DNA of 64,000 bases from Phytoseiulus persimilis. Taxonomy: Eukaryota; Arthropoda; Arachnida; Mesostigmata; Phytoseiidae. The DNA lies in the NCBI GenBank assembly GCA_037576195.1, contig CM075102.1:21076745-21140744 (forward strand), written 5' to 3'. The translations under genes and the position numbers were made by a program. Positions 35,802 through 48,200 of the stretch are shown here, piece by piece (positions within the stretch are counted from its first letter, which is position 1; each line of letters opens with the position of its first letter). A model generated the notes under the pieces. It saw nothing but the letters and a program-made list of their open reading frames with translations, had not been told where the DNA came from and ran no database searches.

Positions 35802-38800
35802 GTGAGTTCTGCTGCACGGATTAGCGAGCCACGTCGTTCCAAGTTTTCCACTCGGAACGCGCGGGAGTCGTGAGCCAAGAAACGAACGGATCGAGGTAAG
35901 AACACTCCCCGCAGAAGTGCGGCAAAGCAGCACAAACGAGGAATAACAAGCGGAAGGGCACGTTGCATTGGGTGACAAGCCATTCCATGGGAACTTTCCT
36001 CCGTTATTCAAAAGCGCTTGCTCTGAAAGCGGCGGGCACGGGATTCTCACCGTGAGAGGAAACGAGTCGTTGCCCGCGTCATTGTTTCCATTTTCCACTC
36101 TCCCCGCTCCTAATCCCTCCGGCTGAATTACGGCCTCCACTCGCTTTGTCCCGCTGCGTAGCCCTCGCTCCTCCTCCAGTCTCCATCCATTCTCAAGGTA
36201 CTTCCGGTGCCCTTGACAAGCTTGTTCGGCCCGTCCGAAACTTTTTGAGTTTTGCTTTGGTACCGGCGTCTCGCCCGTTCCTTGGCCTGGACCAACTCGG
36301 CGCCTTTTCGCTCCCTCACTCCCCGCATCCTCGCGTCCTCCAGGAGGATCCGCTCGAACGTGCACCTCGTCGAGTTGGTTTCATCTCCCTGAAATTCTCC
36401 TGAGCTGTCTCCCGCTGCGTGCTTCTTGGTCGTCTCCGTTTATTTCTCTCCACCCTTGAATACTCCGATGTTTCCCCGAAAACTCCCCCTCGTAAGCTCT
36501 CGCGAAGGCAATGGTGGTAACGGCAACAACAACGACGACGGCGAGGGCGGCGGCGGCGAGCAGCAGTGCAATCTCTCTGCAACACAAAGGCCAAGCTTTC
36601 TGCATATTTCTGCTTGAAATATGTTCTCCAAAACACGTCCTTGTCCCATTTCATTCAGTCTCATTCTCTCTGCCAGCATTCGAAAACCATGTCGTTTCTT
36701 CCCTGGCTCGGGCGCTCCCCATTCCTCGGAGGCGGAGAGAAGAACAACGACGAAGAAACTTGAATGTGCTTGCCAAAAGAATGCCATGTCGACCGAGAAA
36801 ACGGCCAGCCGGCATTCAGACAAACAGCCATCCGAACTATAGGTAACAGAACGGTAACATCGGGACGCGAGTGCGGGCCAGCTGGCGACGGATTGTTACC
36901 GTCTTTCGTGGCGAAGAAAAGGAAACTGGCAGCGGGGTCAAGCGCGGGCGAAGGCTCGTTGTCGACAACGTTTGGTTAAATATGAATGAATCCCGTTGGG
37001 AAGGAACAAGAAGAGGAAGAAAATGAAGCCGGCTATTATTTACTCTGTTGGAGGGATCCGGAGGGCCTGGAGCGCTGCGCGTAGAGGCTAACAATTCCGA
37101 GACGGACCGAGACGGTCGGCCGTGAGGAACAGACGAGGCACGCAGGACTCCCGGCCGGTAGCTGAAGGCCATCACATCCAAGTTGCGTGAGAGCTAAGAG
37201 TCCAGCAGAGGAACACGAGTCCGCTCGGATGTGACCTGCTCACGGTCCGTCCGCGCGCCACCAGACGCCCCGACAGCGTCTCACATGTCGGTTCGCGACT
37301 GCTCAAGATTCACACTTCTCAGTGGGTCCGACCAGTTCCGCCCTTTCTTCCCTTCCTGGATGATGCATCTGCGCTCGCCAAGTCGCCAACAACGTTGCAG
37401 TTCGTACCGAATCACCCGTTGGGCGACGTGAGAGAAAAAATTATTAATGAACTCTGGGGGTGTGGATACTTCGTCTTGGACTCCTCGCCAAGCTTCGGGG
37501 CCCGGCCGACCGCAAAAACCGCCGAAGATGAATTCGTCGTAGCTCTCTTTGAAGACGAAACTCCTTGATGCCAACCTATCGCTCAGATCTATCGCGGAGG
37601 GATCGTAGCCTGGCTGAATCCCCGGGCCGAGAGAAGATGTCAAGCCCAGGTCCGCCCATTCAGAGCACTCATCGCACGGAAGTGCACAGGTCGTTTACGC
37701 GCTCCCTCATACTTGAGCTCGTTTTGTTCAATATCTCCGTGCTGCCTAGTTTTCGTCCGCTCGACGCTTCGAGTGTCGCAGCGTTAGACCGGTAAGCTTG
37801 GGTTGGAGCCGTTGGACTGAGGTTCGATGGTGAGTTCACGGACCTCCCGGACTCGGCCGAGAGTTCTTTCGTGCCCCGAGTTTCTTCCTAGAAATGTCGC
37901 GAGAAGCTGTTCTGTACCCCGTTTCGGTCGAACTGGAGCTGGAACGTGAGAAAACTTGGCGCAAGAATGATATCCCGATCCAATCCCATGACGAGAGTAC
38001 TCCGGACACGCACCGCCCAGAACCCCAGCCGCTCACTGTCGTCAGGCGACGTTTGGTAACGGACAGCTGAGGTTGGGGCGGCTCATCCACGCGGTTTCAG
38101 CCGTTGAGGGATGGTTTGGAAGCCCTCTTTTTCGTCCACTGGCAACGAAAAAAGTGTAGGCTACAATAGACCCCTCTCGCGTCGTAGGTTCATTGACATG
38201 GAAGTAGCAATAACCCCCTCGCCCCCAGGTTGGGCTCTGAGTGGTTCGCCTAACACTGCTCCAAGAACCCCACGCGTTAGTCTGCCTTCTTGCCGGCTCG
38301 GTTGGCTTAATAACAGCAGGATCAAAGGTGCTTCCCGTATGAATACTCTCCCGTGGGATGCCTCCGCTTCCTGCCGGCCCCCTACCCTGCTTTCCGCCGT
38401 ACCGTCCCCCAACCCATCCATTCCCGTTCGGCGTGCCAAGACTCCCCTCTGCAATTATGATAGCCATTATCGATGAAAGAGGTCGAACGTAAAAAGCAAA
38501 GGGTTCCCCAGTGGTGCTGGTGGTGGTGGTACCTGGCTTTCATGCAACCGCCCCTAGCGATCTTCTCGGCCCGCCATCATCATCTTCACCTCCGCCGCCG
38601 TTACCGCTACCACCAGCAGGCGACCCGCCGCTTATCCCGCGATAAGCCTCTAGAGAGAAGAACTGCCTCTGTTTCCCTGAGCTCATAATTGCGTTATTAA
38701 AGAGAATACGAATCGACCTCATTCATACCCAACACAGGGATGAAACTCGCGCAATACCTTCTGAGAATGAGACCCGGGACCCCGATGTATCGTTCCTTGC

Positions 38801-38935
38801 CTTCCCCGTAGTAAAGGTGCCTGAAGATTGTGTCAGATACGCATCGGCGTCGATCTAGGCGTTATACCCTCTAGGTCAGAAAGCTTCGTGATAGGATTAT
38901 TTACACTTGTTTGACTCGTTCTCTCTCCCTTACAG
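35802..38935 (+). other. Intron before membrane exon
   Basis: A 3.1-kb phase-0 intron. I looked for a second membrane-span exon, since fly Dscam1 has two alternative ones, and saw none with flanking splice sites. Confidence 0.75.
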
Positions 38936-39050
38936 AACCAAGCCTGGCTGGTACCGATGATGTGTGTGATTGTTGCAATTGTGGTCATCATCGCAGTGAT
39001 TTCGGTACTGGTCCTATGGACGAGGAAACGTGAGCGTCTACAGGAGTTGT
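38936..39050 (+). CDS. Dscam: Dscam exon K: transmembrane segment
   Basis: Phase 0 in and phase 1 out, from CTCCCTTACAG to GTAAGT, with 38 full codons. After N-Q-A-W-L-V-P comes a run of about 20 hydrophobic residues rich in V and I, ending V-L-V-L-W, then a basic stop-transfer T-R-K-R-E-R. This makes it a single-pass type I anchor. A second possible donor in the same phase lies 22 bases upstream (GTGAGC at 39029). The downstream one is preferred because it gives a tyrosine at the junction, making Y-N-Q-T just inside the membrane, as in fly Dscam1. Confidence 0.93.
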
Positions 39051-39569
39051 GTAAGTAGTTCCAGCGAGTGTTGCTGGGAGCAATCAGCTAAACTCCGGCG
39101 GAGCTCTCCTTTATGGCACAACCAGCAGAACTGCAGCTATCTACAACGTACCTGAAGGCTCTTTCGAGTGTTAGTCTGGTGGCCAGTCGGCGGCCCGGCC
39201 TTCATGCCGGCCTGTCATTCGCGCTCAGCGTTCTCACACATCGCATGGAAACACCACTGCATTAAGCGAGAAAAACGTCCCTCTCTGACTTGTTGCGGAA
39301 GATGCCCGTATCTCCCGTATAAGCTTGTGCCAAACAGGGCAGAATCGTTTCTTGTTCGCTGTGGCACTCGACGAGCTCAATATAGAATATCGGGCACAAC
39401 AATGTTTCATGGGGGCGAGGTTGGCGTCCTCGACCAATCCGTATCGAGAATATTCATCGGAAAAACGGCAGAGCCTTCAAAGGGCAGTCGGCCGTAAGAA
39501 GGGTCCCACACATAGGAAACTGTGGAAACACGCGTCCGTGATCCTGGAAGTGTTTTTTTTTTCGCGCAG
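39051..39569 (+). other. Intron after membrane exon
   Basis: A 519-base phase-1 intron ending in a T-rich tract and CGCGCAG. Nothing else is seen in it. Confidence 0.8.
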
Positions 39570-39760
39570 ATAACCAAACGGACACCGGCAACTCGATGAC
39601 GTTGAAAACATACCCGAACATGGCCTGCAAGACGTCGACGTGCAGTCGTAACGGGGCCCTGGGTCAGGCATTTTATTACCCCGAGAGTTACTCCACCACG
39701 ACCAGGGGGTTCTATCCCAACAACGATCGACACACCTATGAGGATCCCTGCAAACTGAAG
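39570..39760 (+). CDS. Dscam: Dscam exon L: membrane-proximal cytoplasmic tail
   Basis: Phase 1 in and phase 0 out, with 63 full codons. It encodes the first part of the cytoplasmic tail: Y-N-Q-T at the membrane side, several cysteines, a Y-Y-P-E-S and F-Y-P-N-N region and T-Y-E-D-P near the end (tyrosine at about residue 673). Y-E-D-P resembles the p-Y-D-E-P type site bound by Nck-family SH2 domains, and fly Dscam signals through the Nck homologue Dock; the link here is inference. If the donor is not used, the frame ends at 39781 after eight more codons. Confidence 0.9.
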
Positions 39761-41835
39761 GTGAGCTCACATACGTCGTAAATAATCACGGACGGGAAAT
39801 CCCTCTGCTTTCCTCGTCCTCCTCTGAATCCACGATCGCATGCCGTCGGAGGCAGTTCGCGATCGATGACGCCAGTGAACTCCGTTGAACACGGAGAGAA
39901 CTCCATCGAATCAGGAACTTCCGTGCACTATAGTCCTCCGGTAACGAGCGTACGGATGAGCAAAGTGAGCGGAAAATTCATGAACAGCGGAATGCATTCA
40001 TTCGTTCGTTCGTCCTCTGACGGCGGCTGCACAAGCAGAGAGCTCGTAAGCCCCGGAGGCAGCTTCACTAATACCTGCATTGCACTGAGCAAATTCAGCC
40101 GTTAACCCTTTCACTGAGTGAGCTCCTCATGAATATTAAAGCATCATTTCAACGTCAAGAGCAACAACAACGACTGCAGCAGCAGTGGCGTCAACAAATA
40201 TAATATATTAATAAGAGCACGAGCAGCCACAGCAACAACTACATCAACCGTAATGGGTTTGAGCCTAAGGCGGTCATTTCTCTCGTTGTTCCTCGTTTGC
40301 TTCGATCATCCCACCTTCCCAGAGTCGCTCGGGAATCCTATTGGGGTTTGAACAACAGGCTATGATGACGAATCGTTATCAGAGGTTGGAGCTGTCCGTG
40401 GTCTGGCAGATCGGACAGGGAAAGCGGAATTCCGAGTTAACACCAACAGAGTCGATTGCAAGATCATCATGGAACCATCTCGTGCCTTTGGCGCAAGCGC
40501 AGACAGCCCTGAGCGGTCGATGCTCCGAATCGGCCAATGTCTTCAGTTCCCATAGGGTGGAATTTGAAGATGACTGTCCAACTTCGAACCGGAGCATCCG
40601 GAAAGCATTCGGCTGCTTTCCCGCAACTTCGATCGAGGATCGCCCTTCTAAAAGGATAAAGGAAAAAAATCATCCCCGGATACATTTCGACAATTGGGGA
40701 AAATCCTGGGTCGGATAACAACGAGATCTGCTCTGTGCGGAGAAGCGAGCACCCTCCACTTCTGAAGCACTGCAGGACGCATCGGATATCGGACTCTGAT
40801 CGTTCCGTAGTCGACCCAGTGTTTCGTCTCTGAGGCTGCCCGTGCTCGGCAACCGGGATGTCGAGCTCAACTTGACGGTCTTTCGCCTCCTTTCGGGCCT
40901 TGTAGATGACTGCCAAATCGAGTTCTTGATTGACTCAGCCCTCGCAGCGATTCTTCGTTCGGTGAGCGGCTCGAATGGTTCCGTTGACAGCTCCCGACGA
41001 ATGGGAGCGAGAGACCAGACCGCTGTTTTCCAAATCCGCAATCGGTGAAAGAGGTAAACGAGACCGGACCTTCCTGCCTCGGATTATAACTGAGAACCAT
41101 TCCTTTGCCATTCGTTCGCAACCGGCTTGCTTTGTCAAGCGGCCGTGGTTGCGTGGTCGGTGGGGAAAGGAGGGCACTTCCCAGCGCTGCAATTCAAGTG
41201 ATCCACGATCCGATCATGAGCTCGATCAGGATTGTCACAAAGATCCCGCACCGTCAACACTCAGGTCGCGTCCTGGCAGGCTGCGAATCCGGGAGCTCTC
41301 CGGAATATTGGGACACTCGATGAGATGATGGAATTGCCGTTTGCGGGATCGATGATATTTCTGGTCCATGACGACCATGTTGGGGCCTACAGCCTGCGGG
41401 ATCAACGATCGCATCGCACTTCCCATCCGGTATCCTTCAGCCTCCAGCACCGATGTCTAGAATGTTAATGTTATTTACGGAGTAATTAGGGATGTGTTTA
41501 CCCAGCCATCCGTTTGTGTTCGCCTTCGTTTGTGTATTTGGGTTGCGACGATATGGAGACGCCCGGACGGAGCATGGAGGGCGCTAAGGAGGGAAAAACT
41601 AGAATAGATTACTCGCAGGGCCGACGAGTGTCGCCAATGATCCCGAAATCAATTACTCTCGACCGGATTGGGGGGCGGGGATCCGCGGTGGGGTTGAGCA
41701 AACGAGGGGCAAAGAGCATCGAGGGGAAGAGACGATCTGCGGCAGCAGCACCGAGATCGCTGAACAAGATCCACGTTCTATTCAATGGATAAACGGCAGC
41801 TTGCCGGATGACTAGGGGCAAGCGGACAATCCTAC

Positions 41836-41885
41836 GAGCGAGCGAGCGAGCGAGCGGGCGGGCGGTCTGTCTGTCTGTCGGTCGG
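41836..41885. repeat. Compound tetranucleotide repeat
   Basis: Consecutive blocks of GAGC, GGGC, then GTCT and GTCG units. A related GCCC/GCCT block lies 0.8 kb downstream at 42672-42712. Both are plain simple repeats in an intron. Confidence 0.85.
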
Positions 41886-42671
41886 GGTGAACGGCAAAGC
41901 GAAGGGCAGACTGTGCGAGCCAGTAGCGAACTTGTAATGGTGATTACCATAATACGCACTGCAAGCAAACAGCCTAATGGAAGCCAAGGAAAAGTCTTTT
42001 CTCTAATACCGACCTTCCGCCTGCTCGCCCGTCCAGTCAGTGTTCCGAGCCTGGCTTCTCTTCGTCTGTACTTCCAATGTACACAAAACGTCGGGTATGC
42101 ACCGGACACTTCTCCTCACCGAAAACTCCTGTACCGAGAGCGAATGCCCCCAAATATCGCGGAGATCCTCAGCCGGTGGCTGAGGAAGTGAAAAGTTACC
42201 ACCCAGTGGCCGAGTTCTGTCCCGCATCGCCAGGGATTTCAGGAGCTTGGATCCGGCGTGCGCCATGGATGGGGGTACGCATGCCGGTGCCATGCCAACT
42301 CGATCGTTCAATCACAGCACTCAGAATGCGTCTTCCACGGAGTGGACACCTCATGCAACTGGAGACCTCGAATCGGAGCGCGGCCCATCGAGTCCAAGCT
42401 TGAAGCGGTGATTATTTGGTGGAGGATGCTGCCCTTCGAGATCGCGGAAACTAGACCGGCACAGCGGAGCGAGCTCGACCCTCGAGTGGCGCTGCCTCCA
42501 TGTCCCAACATCGACATCGCGCAGTTGAGCGGAACCAAATTCCCAAGATACTCTTTCCGTTCACCACACGTGTTGCATGGGAAGTGTTTCCCAACACGTT
42601 CGTACAGGTCGACAAAGATAAAGGCGACGACGTGCGTTCTGACCCCTACTTCTCTCTCTCCTCCCTCGGCC

Positions 42672-42712
42672 GGCTCGCCCGCCCGCCCGCCTGCCTGCCT
42701 GCCTGCCTCGGT
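42672..42712. repeat. GCCC/GCCT tetranucleotide repeat
   Basis: Tandem GCCC units pass into GCCT units without interruption. Intronic simple repeat. Confidence 0.85.
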
Positions 42713-45207
42713 CGACTCGGTTCCACTCCGAGGCGAGCCGGTGCGTCAGCCATCCCTTGCTCCTTGAGCAGACCACCCGTTCCCGCGATCCACAGGCGGA
42801 ACGACAGGGAGCAGTGGTGGGCATTGAATTAACTGCCACGGCTATTAAGATGCCACCGACGACAAAGCCCGGGGGTCACGTCTACTGGACAAGGGCAAAC
42901 AAATACGATGGGGCGCTCCATTATTCACGGCCACGAAGCGTCTCCTGTCTGCCATTGAACTATCTCCGACCGTTTCTTCGGTATTCCAAGTCAAACATTC
43001 GGCTTCCCAACCTAATGACTCAATTCCTCCTCTCGCTTCTCATGGCCTCTTATTGCGTCGAATTAGCACAGGACGCTGCAAGGGCGTGGTTGCGCGGACT
43101 TGAAAAATATTACGATTAAAAACAGGGTCGCTCGATGACGCGCCCCAATTAGCTATAGAGGAAGCGATAGCGCGTGGGTCACGTTCCCGATACTCGACCA
43201 ACAAACGCTGAGTGCCCCTGGTGGTGCCCCTCTCCCCGCGGACGGAACCCTTTTCCAATGACGGGGGAGGCTGGTTCGGGCTAGCGACGCCGCTTCCCCT
43301 CGCTGCGCGAACGCCCCTAGAGGCCGTTGCTGCCGCCGAGGCTTCTACGACGATGTGCGCTGATCATTATTCTTGATTGGCGTGCAGAAAACGGGCCTCC
43401 ATCATTAGAACACAACCGAGCCGTCAGTCAGCCAGTCATCCAGCCGTCCCTACATCGAGTCCACCATTGGAAGCAACCGGCGAACGAGCGAACAAACCTA
43501 CTTGGAACGAGCGTGCGGAGGAGCTCGCGCAACGGTTCCACTCCGATGGCCAGGTGGTGGAAGTTGCTCCGGCTTACTCGTCGTCTACAGTGCTGCTTGT
43601 CTTCGTTGGTTGGTAAAGCCGGTTTTTCATGCCTCCGTTCGTCATTCATCCCTCCATTCCCCCGATCAAGATGCAGAAGATGATTCGCGCAACGGCTCCC
43701 GATGACTCTTCGAGGGCCTTGGTCGCAGCCGAAGCACAAACCTCGAGTCGATCGTTGAGGATGACCCAGAGTTCCATCGCTCGGTTTCCCGTCGGGCTCT
43801 CGGTTGACTTGTTCGCCTGCCACTACGGACACTCACTGCTCCGATTTCCTCCGAGTTCTCGGTCTCAGAGGTCGCTCGCTGTTTCGAAAACAGAAAGCTG
43901 CCATCGAGAATATCCGCTGAGGCGACGAGACGTTGTCCGCTGCAAGTTACTCGGAAGACATTAGGTAATGCTCTCCCCGAACCGACGCAGGAGGCCTTGA
44001 CCGGTGAAATAACAAAAGTCGGAAAGCTGTGCCGCGCCAATTGCTTCCCCGGTGAAAGTTTAAATCGCATTCGAACAGTAGCTAATCTGGGGTCTGGGTA
44101 AGTCCAGAGCTCTCAGGCGTACCGAGCCAACTCTCGCCCCGCTGCCCTCGACCGAGCCCCTCTGTCTGCCCCCCTCCCTCACTACAACGTGTGTTCTCGT
44201 ATTCCCAACCGTCGATCGTCCCCGGTTCTGGGCCCCGATCGCCTGGCTACCCGGCTGCTAATACTCTAGGGCTCCCGGGAGAGGCATTCGTCGTCAAATC
44301 TCGCATCGGCCCAATTCAATTTTCAGTCTGGGCTTAATTCTCGATTCTGCTCCGCTTGCTGCTGGTGCAGCTGCTGGAAGTTGGATCTCTGAAAGCCTGG
44401 GGCCAAAAGCTGTGAGGATTAAAAAAGGGGCTCGGATAGTTCGCTCTGTTACAAACCGAGTACGCTGGCCGGGGCCAGGGGCGTCGTCGCGAGGCGCGCA
44501 CGGTGAAGAGAGAGGAACGACTTGAAAGCTCAATGACAACGACGACAGGAGCGCACGCAAGGATTACGAAGCCTTACGGGAGGCTTCCGTAGCACGCTCG
44601 AGCAGTTGTTAACAATACCCAAACAAAAATATCCACTCGTCGCGAATATTCTATTCGGTGCGAGGAGACGTGAATCCCGGGAACCTTTTCCTCGGTGGAA
44701 AAAAAATGCAAATCATCAACGGACAAGTTAAGCGGCACTCGAATCGCGTAAAGCTCAACTCGTATGCATAAAGTGATCTCTCTGAATTCTCCGAATGTCC
44801 ACGGAGTGGTGGGGATTATCGGAAGCTGTTTCTGATATTGCACAAGCTTCATGCAATATAGCTACGCAACGAACCCCCAGACCGGGACGCTCGAGAGAGA
44901 TTTCTCTGCAAAGTCCTGGATGGTAGCTGTGCAGACCAGTTCGAGAGCAATAATCTAGGAACGTGCGCCTCTGCGAGGTCAAAGAGCCGGTCAGTGCTTC
45001 CGAGGAGACCACGTCGCGCTCCGAGAGAGATCTGGACTTCAATCAGATTTGAGTTTCGGTCTCCGCCGTGTTCTTCCTCTGTTGCAACTCCTTGTCGGCA
45101 ACAAAGCCTGGCACCATTCGTAATGAGTCATCGCAAACCTGATAAAGAGAAGATGGAATGCGACAAACTTTTAATGACGCACTGAAGTTCCCTTTCTCAT
45201 TTCGCAG

Positions 45208-45289
45208 GAACAACAAATGCGAGCCGCAACTGCGGCTGATAGCTCAACGTTGAAGAGGAAAGTGCAGATTGACGCCACAGCATTTGAAG
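45208..45289 (+). CDS. Dscam: Dscam exon M: candidate alternative cytoplasmic exon (82 bases)
   Basis: A segment with a good acceptor (TTCTCATTTCGCAG) and donor (AAG then GTCAGT). It is open in phase 0, matching exon L, and reads 27 codons starting E-Q-Q-M-R-A-A and containing a basic L-K-R-K. It leaves in phase 1, whereas the next firm exon N enters in phase 0. Joined to N it reads about seven more codons to TAG; joined to exon O it also stops within eight codons. Skipping it joins L to N in frame. It may be a cassette that gives a short tail, or a further exon may be unrecognised. If it is not spliced at its 3' side, the frame stops near 45341. Confidence 0.45.
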
Positions 45290-48200
45290 GTCAGTGTTCC
45301 CGAGGAAATCCTCCCCAGCTTCCGAGAAGCATCCGCTGAAGGGAAACACAGGTCTCCATAGCTCACCTGAAAGCTGCGGATCCGGTTCTCAGAGATTGAT
45401 CCCATCCCTGAATGGCACTCAGAAGGTGGCCGATGGATACTGGTCTCGGGCAAGGGCGAGATTGGGAGTGAACAGGGAGAATGTTCCGAATCGACATGTC
45501 TCTCATGAGGCTGTCAGGAATTCTTGGAAAGATCGGGAGAAGAGAAATCTGAACAAATAAAAACAAGAGTGACAACTCATAGGGAACAGGGGACAACGGA
45601 TCACGTATGAAACGATGTGTGCGGGCTTGTGTGAGTGAGTTGTGTCTCCATGGGTTTCGGAATTCTATTGCGCGACTGCAGACGGCGGCGTCCACGACTA
45701 CGACGACGGCGGAGGAGAAACAGTTTGAAACGTGGAATGTGTTCGTGCTATTTTCGATTCGACGTCTATCGAGATCCGACCGATTTGTGTTGGGTCTATG
45801 TCGGATGGATTGGGGACCAGGCGAAAGCAGAGGCAGGTGGGGACTTCGGGGGGCTACGAGTGGTCCCGAAAACAGGGGAGGACGAGAGGGACTGAAGACG
45901 AAGAGGCTCTGGGATGGTTGGAACTTTCGGGAAGGACAGGGGACTGGAAAACCACTCGAGCTTTGAGGCGCTAGAAATCGGAAAAGGAAGCCCAAGTCTG
46001 CTGCAGGGGACGAGCGATGTCTATGAGGGACCGAACAGGGAGGAGAAGAGGGAAAACTGTCAGCGGAGGTCAGGGGGTTGGAAGGGAAGGGGGAGGGCGT
46101 CGATGGGATGCTGTGCCTCTGTGCGCAACCCCTCTTTATGCGCATGCTGTTGCATACGACCTCTGTTGCCGCCGTCTTCGTATTTTGCTTTGCGTAGAAC
46201 CGAGGACTCGGATGAAGAAGAGAGGGGGAGCGGATGGAGCGTTGGCGTACAAAAACGGCGAAGCGGGGCTGGCGGGCATCGCAAGTAAGCCCAATTGTGA
46301 AAACTCAAATCTCGTCCGTATTCTTCCGAGCTCTCAGTTCGCCTACCATCGCATGCAGATTGTGTCAGACGCCTCTCTAGGCTGTACTACGTCACGCAAT
46401 GTGACGAATTTTGTTCGCAACTTCTTCTTTCCAGTGATGGAGCTAGAGCCCGAGGGTCAGAAATACAGGAAAATGTTTGGACTTATCTTTCATCATTCGA
46501 CTACCGAAAAGACGATATTGTTTGTCGTTGACGTGTACGCTGGCGGAGGAGTTGCTCTTTCGAGAGCAGCTCATGCTTATCAGGCTCTAAACGTTGCAAG
46601 CGAAGCTGTAAAAACTTCAATTAAACGTCTCAAGAGTCCAGACCTGACGCTCGACTCCTCGAGAACAGATTCAAAGGACCCAAGGCATCCGTGCCTAGTT
46701 CGCTGAAATCCGAGTTCCCTTTCCTGTGTACTACGCGAGAGTATCTACTAGGAGACAGAACCGAGGATGATGTACCACGCGAGAGTATCTACTAGGAGAC
46801 AGAACCGAGGATGATATTCGCAAGTTAGCGTTAACTTTTGGGCACCCCGTTCGCTCGCCCCAGCCGGCAACATCATATCCAGTCGTTCGGAGTGAATCGC
46901 TGCAGCCGTCGTTATCGGATTCTATTGCGACCGAAGGATGCTGAACAAGTCCCTGAGCTGACCTCGATGCCTGGGATCATGAGTTCCAATCCTTCGCAAA
47001 CTGTCTCGAGAAGTTTGGACGCATCTTTCTGAAAATATTGTACGCGTTGTAGAACCTCGATCGAGCGTCTCGAGCGGAAGGTCAGAGCGTGAACGACGAG
47101 TTCCACCCCTATCGCTGAGACTGCAGCCTGGAGGCTGCGCTCATGATCTAGGAATGGATTCAATGGTTAATACTACCATGGATGGAAGCACAAAACGGAA
47201 TGCAGCTCCGGGCGGAAGCTCGAGAATATACGCCCTCACAGAGACGCGCTATGGAAGATTAACGGGCGTAGTGCGACGGCGGATTCCTGATATTCTCCCC
47301 TGCATTGTCAGAATCGTGAGAGTATCAGATAGAGCTACCTTTGAGGATGTGAAGTTTCGATTTTGTTCTGAAAGCTGAGAATGAATGAAACCGAAAAACC
47401 TCCTCTTTGTAGTCACACCGGTGACTCCGAACCTATTTTGCCGCGAGTTTTCATTCTCCACAAAAGAAGGAAAAATGCTTCCAGCTTATCGACCTACGCG
47501 GGTTCCTCCCTCCTTCGATGAGCTCTATGACCCTCTCCGAGCCCCTTCTTTGGGATGGGTCCGGAACTGTCCTCGCAGTCAGGTCTATTTCGGAACCGTT
47601 CCTCTGTGTAGCCTCTCCCCCAGTTGATATCCCGTCTCTCTTCTCGCTCCTCGTTGCTTTTCTTCGCTCTTTTTTAGCCTCTTCCATCTACCAGTGGTAC
47701 TATTCCGGATGACGGCAGTCCGCGCGCCCGTTCCGACACTGGGACGGACCATCCTGATGATCTCAGGGTCTTTTGGTGCGAATCGACTCTCTCGTTCTCC
47801 GCCGAAGCTCACTCTGCCTCCGCCGCCCCCAAACCCCTTTATCCTCCCCTCCCTCTCGTTTGTTTCTCTCGTTGAATGTGTTCTCTCTTCGGTTGGCGAA
47901 GCTCAACCCACGACTAGCGAACCTTCCGCCCGAGTTCCGACCTTCACAAAAAGCTCACACTTCCATGTGATCGCTATAGAGATCATGATCATCGCAGTCG
48001 TCTACTGCTGGGCGAGAAAGAACGATTTTGGAGTGAAATATGGGAACGATTCATTTGAGAAACGTCCTCCTGGGGAACTCTGTTCAGCTGCGGTAGGAGA
48101 GGTACCGCTCATATAGGGAGGCGTTCTAGATGTTTGGAATTCGCTTTGCCGTCTATTGGAATAGTCTACTCAGAGCTCGCCTCTTACACGAGGTATTGCT

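Larger units (their letters stand above)
39761..45207 (+). other. Intron in the cytoplasmic-tail region
   Basis: A 5.4-kb stretch up to the 82-base exon candidate; the intron runs on to 50069 if that exon is skipped. It holds a serine-rich open frame at 39866-40105, GCGA/GGCG/TCTG simple repeats at 41836-41885 and a GCCC/GCCT repeat at 42672-42712. No exon with matching phases was found. Confidence 0.7.

Noticed and set aside
45363-46145. 260-codon open frame on the minus strand
   Set aside because: It mirrors a purine-rich intron stretch and is full of S and P with no motif; overlapping frames on the + strand are equally open.
46191-46283. Segment between TTGCTTTGCGTAG and GTAAGC, considered as a tail exon
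   Set aside because: Phases are 1 to 1 or 2 to 2, which do not connect exon M to exon N; the sequence is low-complexity.
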